Source of the DNA: Bacillota bacterium
GTDB lineage: Bacteria > Bacillota > Negativicutes > Sporomusales > CTSoil-080
Assembly (NCBI GenBank): GCA_017889625.1
Contig: JAGGAD010000026.1
Location: 1 to 32,324, forward strand
Direction: 5' to 3'
DNA length: 32,324 nt
Shown here: piece after piece, positions 23,406 to 31,785 of the stretch
Numbering within the stretch: the stretch's first letter is position 1
Layout of the letters: every line of letters begins with the position of its first letter
Translations under genes and position numbers: made by a program
Notes under the pieces: model-generated
Databases searched by the model: none
The model's input: the letters and a program-made list of their open reading frames with translations, nothing else
Told to the model about the DNA's origin: nothing

Positions 23406-24209
23406 CTAAGCCCGCTGCCGCACCGCTTCATATAATATTATCGCCGCCGCTGAAGCAACGTTTAATGATTCCGTTTTGCCCAGCATGGGGATATAAACTT
23501 TGTCTGAACTAGCTGCCGTCAGTTCGTCGCTAACCCCGTGACTTTCACTCCCAAAGACAATAGCCACCGCTTCAGTTAAAGAAGCATCATAATATGGTTT
23601 AGCACCATCAATAGCTGTAACTGCTAATTTTAACCCATACTTTTTTATCACTGCCAAAAATTCAGCAGTGGTAATACTATAAATGACTGGTAGGTGAACT
23701 AATGATCCCATGGTCGAGCGCACAGTTTTCCCGGCATATAAATCGACACAGTCTTGTAAAAGTACAACCGCGGTACATCCGGCGGCGTCAGCCGTCCGGA
23801 TAATGGTTCCCGCATTACCGGGGTCACGAACACCATCTAATACGACAATACACGGTACTTTAGCTGCAACTAAAACTTCATCAAGCGTTATTTTTTTCTG
23901 GCGTACCGTAACAAGTATTCCCTGTGGTTCTTCAGTTTCAGCTATTTTGCTTAGAATTGCCGGAGAAACTTCAATTAGTGTACAGCCCCTAGTGCTTAAA
24001 GTGTTAAGCACTAGGCCAGTGCGACGGTCTTCCGCCGCTTCCGCGGTAAAAAAGCACGTTTCTAGCAGCCAGTCTGAGGTAGCCACTTCTTCACACAGCC
24101 GGACTCCTTCCGCCATAAATAAGCCGGATTCATCCCGGTGTTTTTTCTGTTTTAGGCCTGCAGCTTCTTTTACCAGCTTATTCTGGAGGCTGGTTATAAC
24201 CATCGTCAT
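23406..24209 (-). CDS. TrmH/SpoU-family RNA 2'-O-methyltransferase
   Basis: A 267-aa SPOUT methyltransferase of the TrmH family, like B. subtilis YsgA, which also lies before pheS. A small N-terminal substrate-binding domain (residues 1-95; ITSLQNKLVKEAAGL, FMAEGVRLCEE) precedes the knotted SAM-binding domain with motif 1 GVRDPGNAGTIIRTADAAG, motif 2 IVFGSESHGVSDEL and motif 3 VYIPMLGKTESLNVASAAAI. The target is probably 23S rRNA (inference). The ATG overlaps the ktrA stop by 4 bases (ATGA) and has GGAGG upstream, so the two genes are translationally coupled. Confidence 0.92.
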   Translation of the reverse strand: MTMVITSLQNKLVKEAAGLKQKKHRDESGLFMAEGVRLCEEVATSDWLLETCFFTAEAAEDRRTGLVLNTLSTRGCTLIEVSPAILSKIAETEEPQGILVTVRQKKITLDEVLVAAKVPCIVVLDGVRDPGNAGTIIRTADAAGCTAVVLLQDCVDLYAGKTVRSTMGSLVHLPVIYSITTAEFLAVIKKYGLKLAVTAIDGAKPYYDASLTEAVAIVFGSESHGVSDELTAASSDKVYIPMLGKTESLNVASAAAIILYEAVRQRA

Positions 24210-24865
24210 TCAAGTTCCTCCAGTTTGTGCACCCCGTCACTTCCGCCGACAAGAATCATAATGTCGGTTTCTTGAATTTTTTCGCTTGGCAAAGGCGGAA
24301 CCAACAGCTGATCATCGCGTTTCATTGCTACTACATTAACCCCAAACTTAGCTCTTAGATTAGCCTCGGCCAAACTTTTGCCGATTAAAGGTTTAGGTGC
24401 ACTTACTTCAACCAAACTAATATTTGGTGAAAGTTCGATGTAATCCATGACATTTGCTGACACCAAGTTATGTGCCACCCGTACGCCCATGTCTCGTTCA
24501 GGGTATACTACCCGGTCAACACCGAGCTTCGTCAGCATCTTCCCGTGTAGTTCATTTTGAGCTTTAGCGACAATATATGAGACGCCAAGTTCTTTAAGCA
24601 ATAGCACAGTCAAAGTATTGGCCTGTACATCTTCACCAATTGCAACAACAACTACGTCAAAGTTGCGGATTCCCAGCGCCTTTAGCGAATTTTCATCCGT
24701 TGTATCTGCTTGAACCACATGTGAAACAAATTCACTTAGCCTTTGAACTCGGTCTTCGTTAGCGTCCACCGCTAAAACATCATATCCTGCTTTAACCAGT
24801 GTTCGAGCCACACTAGAACCAAACCGCCCCAACCCAATAACTGCATACTCTTTTTTCTTTGCCAT
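24206..24865 (-). CDS. KtrA/TrkA-type K+ uptake regulatory subunit
   Basis: A 219-aa RCK protein, the cytosolic gating ring of a Ktr/Trk potassium transporter. The N-terminal Rossmann fold has GLGRFGSSVART (11-22), the acidic residue after strand 2 (VLAVDANEDRVQ) and QADTTDENSLKALG. The C-terminal TrkA-C domain (about 135-219) contains VSAPKPLIGKSLAEANL. The frame extends to a GTG at 24880, but GGAGG lies 8-9 bases before the ATG at 24865, so I start there. It follows trkH after 38 bases and forms one transport system with it. Confidence 0.93.
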   Translation of the reverse strand: MAKKKEYAVIGLGRFGSSVARTLVKAGYDVLAVDANEDRVQRLSEFVSHVVQADTTDENSLKALGIRNFDVVVVAIGEDVQANTLTVLLLKELGVSYIVAKAQNELHGKMLTKLGVDRVVYPERDMGVRVAHNLVSANVMDYIELSPNISLVEVSAPKPLIGKSLAEANLRAKFGVNVVAMKRDDQLLVPPLPSEKIQETDIMILVGGSDGVHKLEELE

Positions 24866-24903
24866 ATATATAGCCTCCACTAATCAACATTTATAAAAAT
24901 CCA

Positions 24904-26265
24904 TTAGCCAACAATAATCTTGCCTTCCGGATACTGTACCATCGCCCGGCGCTGGCGCATCGCTAGTGCCAGTGCCATCGTAACCGGTCCAACTCGCCCA
25001 GCAAACATTGTTAAAATAAGCCACGCTTTACCGCTTACCGTTAACGTTGGTGTAACACCAGTCGATAAACCAACTGTACCGAAGGCAGATACCACTTCGA
25101 ACATAATATTTAAAAACGGCACCTTTTCATTTATACTCATCATCATGGTAACAAATATAATCAAGCATGAGGCAATAAACCAGATGGTAAATGCTTTATA
25201 TACTAAGGTTGGTGACAGCCTGCGGCCAAAAATCTCCACATCTTGCTTTCCTCTGATTAATGTCCATATTGCGGTTAACAATACTCCCGCCGTAGTCGTC
25301 TTGACCCCACCGCCGGTTGATCCTGGTGACGCGCCAACAAACATCAGCCCAATGATAAAAAATAGCGTAGCACTGCTTAAGGTTCCGATATCCACGGAAT
25401 TATAGCCGGCCGTTCGAGCTGAAACCGACTGAAAATACCCCGCTAAAAGTTTTCCTTTGAGCGAAAGCGGGCCGAGCGTCAAAGCATTGTCCCACTCCAG
25501 CAAACAGATAACCGTCATACCGAAGAAGACTAAAAACGCACTCATTGCCAAAACAACTTTACTATGCAAAGACAATTTGGTGAAACTCCGCTTTTCCCAT
25601 ACATCCGCAATTACCGTAAACCCTATACCGCCTAAAATAATGAGTCCAGAAATCACCACATTCACGACAACATCATCCACATAACCCGTTAAGCTTCGGC
25701 ACTGGCCAAACAAATCAAATCCGGCATTGCAAAAAGCACTAATCGCATGCCAGTAGCCAAAATACACTCCCGACCAGCCAAAATCACCATACCAGCGAAC
25801 CGCAAGTATGGTTCCGGCTATTAATTCAATACCTAATGTAAGTTTAATAATATACAGGGTTAACCGAACAACCCCAGCAACTGACAACTGGCTAAGGGCC
25901 TCCTGCATAATAAGCCGTTCCTTAAAATATATCTTTTTCCCAATGATAATCATCATAAGTGTGGCCATCGTCATAATGCCCAAGCCGCCGGCTTGGATTA
26001 AACCAATAATTACGATTTGTCCGAATAGTGACCAATATGTTCCTGTATCAACCACAACCAATCCAGTAACGCATACCGCCGAAGTTGCGGTGAACAATGC
26101 ATCAATCAACGCCACTCGTTCCCCGGATACCGAAGCCCAAGGTAACGAAAGTAACGCCGTTCCTAAAAGAATAAGTCCCAAGAACCCCATTACAACAATT
26201 TGATATGGAGTAAATCTTACCTTTGCATCTTTAAACCAAGACTTGTGATTATCTGCTATTGACAT
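24904..26265 (-). CDS. TrkH/KtrB-family K+ transporter membrane subunit
   Basis: A 453-aa potassium-translocating subunit with the four-fold membrane-pore-membrane build. The four selectivity loops are visible: TATSAVCVTGLVV, SAFCNAGFDLFG, SARTAGYNSVD and SAFGTVGLSTGV, each with the expected Gly. The length fits KtrB (about 450 aa), without TrkH's extra N-terminal helices. The frame opens at 26328, but a TATAAT lies at 26306-26311, so the ATG at 26265 (GGGAG about 13 nt upstream) is chosen. With the adjacent RCK gene it makes a Ktr-type system. Confidence 0.93.
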   Translation of the reverse strand: MSIADNHKSWFKDAKVRFTPYQIVVMGFLGLILLGTALLSLPWASVSGERVALIDALFTATSAVCVTGLVVVDTGTYWSLFGQIVIIGLIQAGGLGIMTMATLMMIIIGKKIYFKERLIMQEALSQLSVAGVVRLTLYIIKLTLGIELIAGTILAVRWYGDFGWSGVYFGYWHAISAFCNAGFDLFGQCRSLTGYVDDVVVNVVISGLIILGGIGFTVIADVWEKRSFTKLSLHSKVVLAMSAFLVFFGMTVICLLEWDNALTLGPLSLKGKLLAGYFQSVSARTAGYNSVDIGTLSSATLFFIIGLMFVGASPGSTGGGVKTTTAGVLLTAIWTLIRGKQDVEIFGRRLSPTLVYKAFTIWFIASCLIIFVTMMMSINEKVPFLNIMFEVVSAFGTVGLSTGVTPTLTVSGKAWLILTMFAGRVGPVTMALALAMRQRRAMVQYPEGKIIVG

Positions 26266-26305
26266 AATTACTATCTCACTCCCAGTGTAATTCCGACATC
26301 TACTA

Positions 26306-26311
26306 ATTATA
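26306..26311 (-). promoter_or_regulatory. -10 box before the trkH/ktrB gene
   Basis: TATAAT in GCGCTATAATTAG on the minus strand, about 40 bases before the chosen start. No clear -35 is seen at 17 bases. Confidence 0.4.
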
Positions 26312-26412
26312 GCGCTCCTATTTACCATAGTCTATGCTAAACTGACAAATTTTCCAACATGTTTCGAGATTTATTTAAAGCTAACACGGATTCGTAGATG
26401 CAATAAACAGAA

Positions 26413-26433
26413 CTCCCACTATATAAGCAGGAG
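26413..26433 (-). terminator. Likely terminator of the prkA-yhbH-spoVR operon
   Basis: CTCCTGC and GTGGGAG on the minus strand form a 7-bp stem (two G-U pairs) with a 7-base loop, followed by TTCTGTTTATT. It lies about 80 bases past the spoVR stop codon. Moderate quality. Confidence 0.45.
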
Positions 26434-26515
26434 CCGAGAAAATCTAATAAAGCTTTGTTTGTAGTATTTTTCCATGAATATCAAAATAGATTATTCCCAC
26501 TTTACATTTTCTTAA

Positions 26516-27817
26516 CTATGAATCTTTTATTATTACGATCTTATCTTCGTTACAGCTGATAATTTTACGGTGACCATCCAGATCAGTGGTTAATTCAACC
26601 CTGCTCCCCCATAAATCAACGATGTGTTTTAACGTTTCCTTGGCGTATTTCAATTCCAATTCCCGTCCATCGAAAACATGCTCTAACTTTAAAGTGCCTT
26701 TTTCGACCATTACAGGATTTATAACAGGGACACCCCCTAAGCCGACAGATAAGGCCAGATTGTCCCGTACACTTTTCCAGCCTTCTTCATCCGATATTTC
26801 TTTGATAACAATATTTTCGCCCTGAATACCATAGGTAAATAGGTGCAGTTCTTCACAGAGTTGCCTGGTCAAATAGCGTCGCAGGAATGATTGGTCGCGG
26901 TCTTCCGCACGGATGTCCATGATCTTTTTTGCTCCGCCAGCAGTCTGTTCCAGACTTTCGAAAATCTTAAAGCCAAGGAAATACGGATTTATGCTATATT
27001 CATGCGCCCGCACGACCAAGTTATGACGCTGAAGGAATTCGAGGTGCATTCCTTGCGGCAAATCAAGATCCTTTAAAATTTTATAGTGCCAATAGCTTGC
27101 CCAGCCTTCATTCATGATTTTAGTTTCCATCTGGGGGATAAAATAAAGCGAATTAATCCGTACGATGTTGACAAGATCTTGCTCCCAAGCGGTGAGTTTT
27201 CCTTGTTCTGCAAGAAACCCCAGCAGGTCTTCCTTAAACTGAAGAGGAACCGACTGGGGTGCTTCTTTTGCCAATTCGGCAGGTAGCGGCAGAATTGGTT
27301 CGCCATTTCGCGAGGTTTGAAAACGCAGGGCATGGGCCGCGTCAAGGATACGTTCGACTTTAGCTGAACCGATACTGGGGTCTTGAATATATTTTCTAAC
27401 CCTGTCGGCGTGGGCTTTGAACATTTCCACCGTCAATTCAGCCCACGTATCACGCTTAAACAAACGGTTATTTTTAAAAAAATCATTATGTCCGTATACA
27501 TGAGCCATTGTCAATATTTGCAGCAATAGGCTGTTGTCGCGCATCAGATAAGCAATACATGGATTGGAATTAATGACCATTTCATAAGGAAGACCAACCA
27601 GGTTATATTGGTAAAATGTTTTCTGCCGTTCATAAGCTTTGCCGAAGCTCCAGTGCGGATAATGAGACGGCATGCCGACATAGGCTTCATAACAAAGCAT
27701 ATCTTCGTAATTACAGATCTCAAATTCTTGGGGATAGTAGTCCAGGCCTGATTCCCGGACTATCTCTTCTATTCGTTTGTTCCAGTATTCCAAGTCAGCC
27801 AGCGAATAATCCGGCAT
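26516..27817 (-). CDS. spoVR: Stage V sporulation protein R (SpoVR)
   Basis: A 433-aa SpoVR, slightly shorter than the B. subtilis protein. SpoVR is a mother-cell protein needed for proper spore cortex formation; its biochemistry is unknown. Family features are YYPQEFEICNYEDMLCYEAY, the PSHYPHWSFGKAYERQKT region, MAHVYGHNDFFKNN and MNEGWASYWHYKIL (conserved His and Glu that could bind a metal). The C-terminal part (VGLGGVPVINPVMVEKGTL) is also typical. Its ATG overlaps the yhbH stop by one base (TAATG), so the two are translationally coupled. Third gene of the operon. Confidence 0.96.
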   Translation of the reverse strand: MPDYSLADLEYWNKRIEEIVRESGLDYYPQEFEICNYEDMLCYEAYVGMPSHYPHWSFGKAYERQKTFYQYNLVGLPYEMVINSNPCIAYLMRDNSLLLQILTMAHVYGHNDFFKNNRLFKRDTWAELTVEMFKAHADRVRKYIQDPSIGSAKVERILDAAHALRFQTSRNGEPILPLPAELAKEAPQSVPLQFKEDLLGFLAEQGKLTAWEQDLVNIVRINSLYFIPQMETKIMNEGWASYWHYKILKDLDLPQGMHLEFLQRHNLVVRAHEYSINPYFLGFKIFESLEQTAGGAKKIMDIRAEDRDQSFLRRYLTRQLCEELHLFTYGIQGENIVIKEISDEEGWKSVRDNLALSVGLGGVPVINPVMVEKGTLKLEHVFDGRELELKYAKETLKHIVDLWGSRVELTTDLDGHRKIISCNEDKIVIIKDS

Positions 27818-28995
27818 TAAGCCTCACCCCCAGTGGTGGATTCTTTATCCAGAATTCTTTTGAAGGCCGGCCAAATATCTTCTTTTCGCTTAATGGTCAC
27901 GCTGACAAAGTTATCTTTTTTAATAAGTTTAGCGTACTCCCACCGGATGGTACTATCCCAGGCGTAGGCACTAGTAATTTCGCCATAGCCGAAAAGATTG
28001 CAGGTGGCGCAGAGTTCTTGCGCAAGCTCAACAGCCTTCGAGTTATCTTCAGACCAGTTATCACCGTCTGAACAGTGAAAGGCGTAAATGTTCCACAGGG
28101 TTGGGTTATAGCGTTGTTCAATGATTTCAATTGCCTTGGCGTAGCCGCTTGAGATATAGGTTCCACCGGATTCGCCACGATGAAAAAAATCTTGTTCACC
28201 GACTTCTTTGGCCTCAGTGGAGTGAGCAATAAAGACAACTTCTACATTTTCGTATTTATAACGAACGAATTGATATAACAGGAAATAGAAACTGCGAGCC
28301 AGATATTTTTTTGTCTGATCCATCGACCCTGAGGTATCCATTATACAAATGACTACAGCGTTGGAGTTGCGGCGGATATCTTCCTTAACCCTGAAATAGC
28401 GCAAATCATCTTCCCGGAAAGGGATTCTATCAATGTCCGAGTACTCTTCAGGTGTATCTTCAATCCGTTTAGTGGCCTGCTCACGCTTTAATTTTTCTAT
28501 TACAGATTGCTTTTTATCCAGCCGCGGGGGAATACCTTTCCGTTGATGGCCGGAGCGTTTAAATTTGCGTTCGGATTCGATGAAGGAAATTTTTTTGCGT
28601 TCCATATCCGGAAGTTCGAGATCTTCAAACAGGTAATTGATCAGTTCTTCAAGCAAAATTTCAGTTTCAAAGACGTCTTCCCCAGGATCATTGCCGACCT
28701 GTCCTTGGCCTGGCTGTTTGTTTTCATTCGTATTTCCGATGACTTCGCCCCGTTCTTCCTCTCCGTTGCCAGCGGAAGTTCCGCCTTTATTTTTTCCGTA
28801 CACAAACTGATATTCTTTAATACCTTTAATCGGTATCTTTATTTTTTTATTTTTACTTTGACCAATGATACTTTCATCTGCAATAATGTCGCCGATATTC
28901 TTTTTAATAGCTTCTTCCACCAGTTGTCGATGACGCTTTCGATCCCAAACAGACCGGTCGGAATGACTGGTGTTACCATCTTTAAAGATAGCCAT
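27817..28995 (-). CDS. yhbH: Sporulation protein YhbH (DUF444)
   Basis: A 392-aa DUF444 protein. YhbH is made in the mother cell in B. subtilis and regularly neighbours prkA and spoVR (the yeaG-yeaH pair in E. coli is related). The N-terminal half is charged (DRSVWDRKRHRQLVEEAIKK, then Gly/Glu/Asn-rich). The C-terminal half has a von Willebrand A-like fold with the metal site VVICIMDTSGSMDQTKK (Asp-x-Ser-x-Ser), VEVVFIAHSTEAKEV and SGGTYISSGYAKAIEII. Starts are possible at GTG 29001 and ATG 28995; the spacing to GGGGAGGG favours 28995. The function may be as a partner of the PrkA kinase. Confidence 0.95.
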   Translation of the reverse strand: MAIFKDGNTSHSDRSVWDRKRHRQLVEEAIKKNIGDIIADESIIGQSKNKKIKIPIKGIKEYQFVYGKNKGGTSAGNGEEERGEVIGNTNENKQPGQGQVGNDPGEDVFETEILLEELINYLFEDLELPDMERKKISFIESERKFKRSGHQRKGIPPRLDKKQSVIEKLKREQATKRIEDTPEEYSDIDRIPFREDDLRYFRVKEDIRRNSNAVVICIMDTSGSMDQTKKYLARSFYFLLYQFVRYKYENVEVVFIAHSTEAKEVGEQDFFHRGESGGTYISSGYAKAIEIIEQRYNPTLWNIYAFHCSDGDNWSEDNSKAVELAQELCATCNLFGYGEITSAYAWDSTIRWEYAKLIKKDNFVSVTIKRKEDIWPAFKRILDKESTTGGEA

Positions 28996-29027
28996 TTCCA
29001 CTCCCTCCCCTCTGAACCGGACTTTAT

Positions 29028-30953
29028 CTAGTCTTTCCAGAGGTTATTGGCTGCGTACTTCAATATTACATTACAGCAATGATCACAATAGCCGTTGTGT
29101 TTCATTTCTTGCACCATTATGTCATATTTTGAGTCTTGTTCTTTGTCACGAACCCGGGCCTTGGTCACAATCCGGGAAAGCTCTTTTACGGATGCAGTTA
29201 GTTTTTTTTCAATTGCTTCTTTCAGCGGCTCATAACAACGGTAGTCTACTACACCGCCGCTTCTTAGCACCGAGAACATGTAGGCGGTAACATCCTGACG
29301 GAAACCGCGAGCGGCAGTGGTAGTAATGCCGATTTGATCTTCGATCGACTGCAGAAATCTGCTATCTGGTTCTAATTCTTCACCAGTATTTGAGTCTTTA
29401 ATCTTGCGAGCGTTGATAAAAGCTTCCGCATGATCAAGGTAATTATTAAACAAGCTTTCCGCCTGTTCTTTATAACCAAAGATAAAGGCCCGGGTTACTT
29501 CTTTTTCAAGGATTTTATTGTACTCTTTTTTGATAGTATCCTGAAGAAAACTAAGATACCGTTTTTTATCATCATCGGCAATTGCTAATTCTTTGGTTGC
29601 TTTTATTAGCGTATCCAACAGGGAAATGGGGTTAATACAATTATTCTCAGATTCGGATAGGGTATTATCCAGAGCCTTCATTATGAACCGAGTGGATATG
29701 CCATTCATCCCCTCCCGCGGGGCTTCTTCCCGAAGTTCAAAGATATCAATCTTTTTGGTTGCGCCCTTTTCAACAATTTCTTCGCCATTATAGATCTTTA
29801 ATTTTGTTAGTGGATCTACCTTGGCTGATGGAGCTAGGCGGGTCAATATGGCAAACATTGACGCTATTTCGATAGTTTTTGGGGCAATATGAGCATCAAA
29901 ACTACTGCTCTTTAATAGTTTTTGATAAATTTTCACTTCCTCATCCAGTTCAAGACAATAAGGGACTTCAATTTTTACAATCCGGTCGAGGATCGCTTCA
30001 TTGGTATGATCTGATTTGAATTTATTCCATTCCGCTTCATTTGAATGCGCCAAGATAATACCATCAAAATAGATCATTGCACCTTTGCCCGGCGAAGGAA
30101 TTGATTTTTCTTGAGTAGCCGTAATCATAGTATGAAGGTATTCTACATCATTTTTAAAAACTTCGATAAATTCTACAATCCCCCGGTTACCAACATTGAA
30201 AGCGCCGTTCAAGGAAAGTACCCGGGGATCATCTTCAGCATAAAGATCCATCTTCGAGATATCAACTGACCCGGAAAGTACCGAGGTATCCTGGTTGTTT
30301 GGGTCAACCGGTGGTACAACCCCAATTCCTTTGCGGGAACGAATGGAAAATTCGCTCATCGTCACAGGATAACGTTCAAATTCACCGTTATATTCGTTCT
30401 TTAAACGATAGCGGCATATAGGACAAAGATCTCCTTCAATTTTGATACCCAGCAGGGCTTGAAACTCCGGACGAAGATGCTTGGGAATAAGGTGAAGGGG
30501 TTCCTCACGCATCGGGCAGTCTTGGATTACATAAATAGACAAACTCAGTTCCAAAGACTTCTTTAGCGCTTCCATCAATGATGATTTACCAGCCCCCACC
30601 GGGCCGACAAGATAAAGTACTTGCCTGGCTTCTTCCCCTTTCATGGCTGCGGAGTGAAAATAGCGAACAATTTTCATGATGCTCTTGTCAATGCCGTAAA
30701 AATCTTTAAAAAAAGTGTAGCGCTTTAGAGTGTCATTACCATAGACACGTTTTAGCCGGGGGTTTTCCTCAGTATTAATTACTTCCATACCGCAAGCGGT
30801 TAGTAGTTCGTGCATTCTCTGATGAGCCAAAATGGCTACTTTAGGATTTTCCTTAACAATTTCAAGATAATCGAGGAGCGTCCCGGAAAAGTGGTGCTGC
30901 TTGCGTTCATCCCGGTCCTTTTTTATTAAACTTTCAAAATTAATTTTAGTCAA
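29028..30953 (-). CDS. prkA: Serine protein kinase PrkA
   Basis: A 641-aa PrkA. It has an AAA+ ATPase part with the P-loop LVGPVGAGKSSLMEALKKS (about residues 115-133) and a C-terminal part (about 400-641) that resembles cAMP-dependent kinases in the family description. In B. subtilis it acts in sporulation under SigE; protease activity has also been reported for the family. Typical pieces are FKDFYGIDKSIMKIVRYF, the Cys-containing CPICRYRLKNEYNG, GNRGIVEFIEVFKNDVEYLH and GVVDYRCYEPLKEAIEKKL. The start is the TTG at 30953 (GGTGGGG upstream). First gene of the prkA-yhbH-spoVR operon, behind a SigE-like promoter. Confidence 0.96.
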   Translation of the reverse strand: MTKINFESLIKKDRDERKQHHFSGTLLDYLEIVKENPKVAILAHQRMHELLTACGMEVINTEENPRLKRVYGNDTLKRYTFFKDFYGIDKSIMKIVRYFHSAAMKGEEARQVLYLVGPVGAGKSSLMEALKKSLELSLSIYVIQDCPMREEPLHLIPKHLRPEFQALLGIKIEGDLCPICRYRLKNEYNGEFERYPVTMSEFSIRSRKGIGVVPPVDPNNQDTSVLSGSVDISKMDLYAEDDPRVLSLNGAFNVGNRGIVEFIEVFKNDVEYLHTMITATQEKSIPSPGKGAMIYFDGIILAHSNEAEWNKFKSDHTNEAILDRIVKIEVPYCLELDEEVKIYQKLLKSSSFDAHIAPKTIEIASMFAILTRLAPSAKVDPLTKLKIYNGEEIVEKGATKKIDIFELREEAPREGMNGISTRFIMKALDNTLSESENNCINPISLLDTLIKATKELAIADDDKKRYLSFLQDTIKKEYNKILEKEVTRAFIFGYKEQAESLFNNYLDHAEAFINARKIKDSNTGEELEPDSRFLQSIEDQIGITTTAARGFRQDVTAYMFSVLRSGGVVDYRCYEPLKEAIEKKLTASVKELSRIVTKARVRDKEQDSKYDIMVQEMKHNGYCDHCCNVILKYAANNLWKD

Positions 30954-30984
30954 CGAAACCCCACCTTTGCAGTTACTCTACTTC

Positions 30985-31014
30985 ATTATATACATCTATT
31001 TGGTAGAAATATGA
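30985..31014 (-). promoter_or_regulatory. SigE-like promoter of prkA
   Basis: Minus strand TCATATT, 15 bases, TATATAAT. The -35 box matches the SigE consensus (KMATATT) fully and the -10 box matches 6 of 8 positions of CATACAAT. It lies 31 bases before the start codon. SigE control is known for these genes in B. subtilis. Confidence 0.6.
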
Positions 31015-31189
31015 ACCGGGACGAGCTGAAATTTTCAGGCCGTGGCAACAGCTACTTTTTATCGCTATTCGCCGCACCGTCTGCTTATCACGCCTTAATA
31101 TTTAACATAATGTTTATTAGGAAATAACAAAAAATTCCGTTAGAAGTTATATTATAAACCTATAATACTCATTCGATGGAGGGGTCATA

Positions 31190-31546
31190 ATGACGGAATT
31201 GAATGTTACAGTCACAGAACTGGTACAGAATTTTGCTAACTCCGGTAAAGATTTCGATAAAAATTCAACTTCAATACAAAACACTGACGAATTAATGAGA
31301 TTGATAAGTGAGTTTGCCGCTACTTCTATTTTGCTTGGTCTTAATGCAACTATAGAAGCGGCGAAGGCTGAGGTACATACCAGCGTGCTTACAGTGGCGG
31401 GTACAAAACTTCGTGAAATGGCAGTAACCAGCGCCCAGGCGGTTAAGGATATTAAAGGTATTTTATATACACTAAGGTGCGAAAGTAATAACGCTGATGG
31501 GCATATTGATAGCATTACAGCAGCTTCTTCATTTATAAATGGATAA
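31190..31546 (+). CDS. Short degenerate chemoreceptor-tip-like protein (118 aa)
   Basis: A 118-aa soluble protein resembling only the tip of a chemoreceptor signalling domain. Residues 39-60 (ISEFAATSILLGLNATIEAA) match the tip entry of true receptors ([23 protein letters not shown] form). The following stretch, EVHTSVLTVAGTKLREMAVTS, keeps the length and the Val, Arg, Ala and Ser positions of [21 protein letters not shown] but has lost the GEQGRGF turn. No membrane segment, HAMP or sensor is present. The ATG has GGAGGGG upstream and a TATAAT lies about 35 bases before it, so it looks expressed. It is divergent from prkA. It could be a decayed receptor fragment or a small modulator; normal CheA/CheW binding seems unlikely. 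Confidence 0.65.
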   Translation: MTELNVTVTELVQNFANSGKDFDKNSTSIQNTDELMRLISEFAATSILLGLNATIEAAKAEVHTSVLTVAGTKLREMAVTSAQAVKDIKGILYTLRCESNNADGHIDSITAASSFING

Positions 31547-31614
31547 TTTCATAATTTACTATGGCTTCCACCGAACAGGCTCATTCATGATTTTGTTGTT
31601 TCAGTCGCTCATAA

Positions 31615-31643
31615 TTGAAAATGATTATTAAAAATGCTATACT
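31615..31643 (+). promoter_or_regulatory. SigA-type promoter of the DUF1275 gene
   Basis: TTGAAA, 17 bases, TATACT: five of six consensus matches in the -10 and four of six in the -35. The transcript should start near 31650, giving a leader of about 135 bases. Confidence 0.7.
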
Positions 31644-31678
31644 TAGTCCTAGAAAGAACTATCTTCTCTGTCTGCCAG

Positions 31679-31723
31679 CTCCGAGTTACCGTTATGGTTT
31701 TTGGCGGTTGCTACGGGGTTTTT
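31679..31723 (+). promoter_or_regulatory. Attenuator-like hairpin in the DUF1275 leader
   Basis: CTCCG (31679-31683) can pair with CGGGG (31714-31718), enclosing ACCG/CGGT (31688-31691 with 31705-31708). TTTTT follows immediately at 31719-31723. This resembles a terminator inside the leader, before the ribosome-binding site. A 13-codon frame without an RBS (31694-31735, starting MVFGGCYG) overlaps it. No riboswitch class is recognised. Confidence 0.35.
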
Positions 31724-31785
31724 GCTTGTGCGTAATGGTTTTTACGAATTAGCTGATTATTTTTCACAAGGAGGATATTCTAATT

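Noticed and set aside
31694-31735. 13-codon frame starting MVFGGCYG in the DUF1275 leader
   Set aside because: No ribosome-binding site; kept only as a note in the leader entry, not as a gene.
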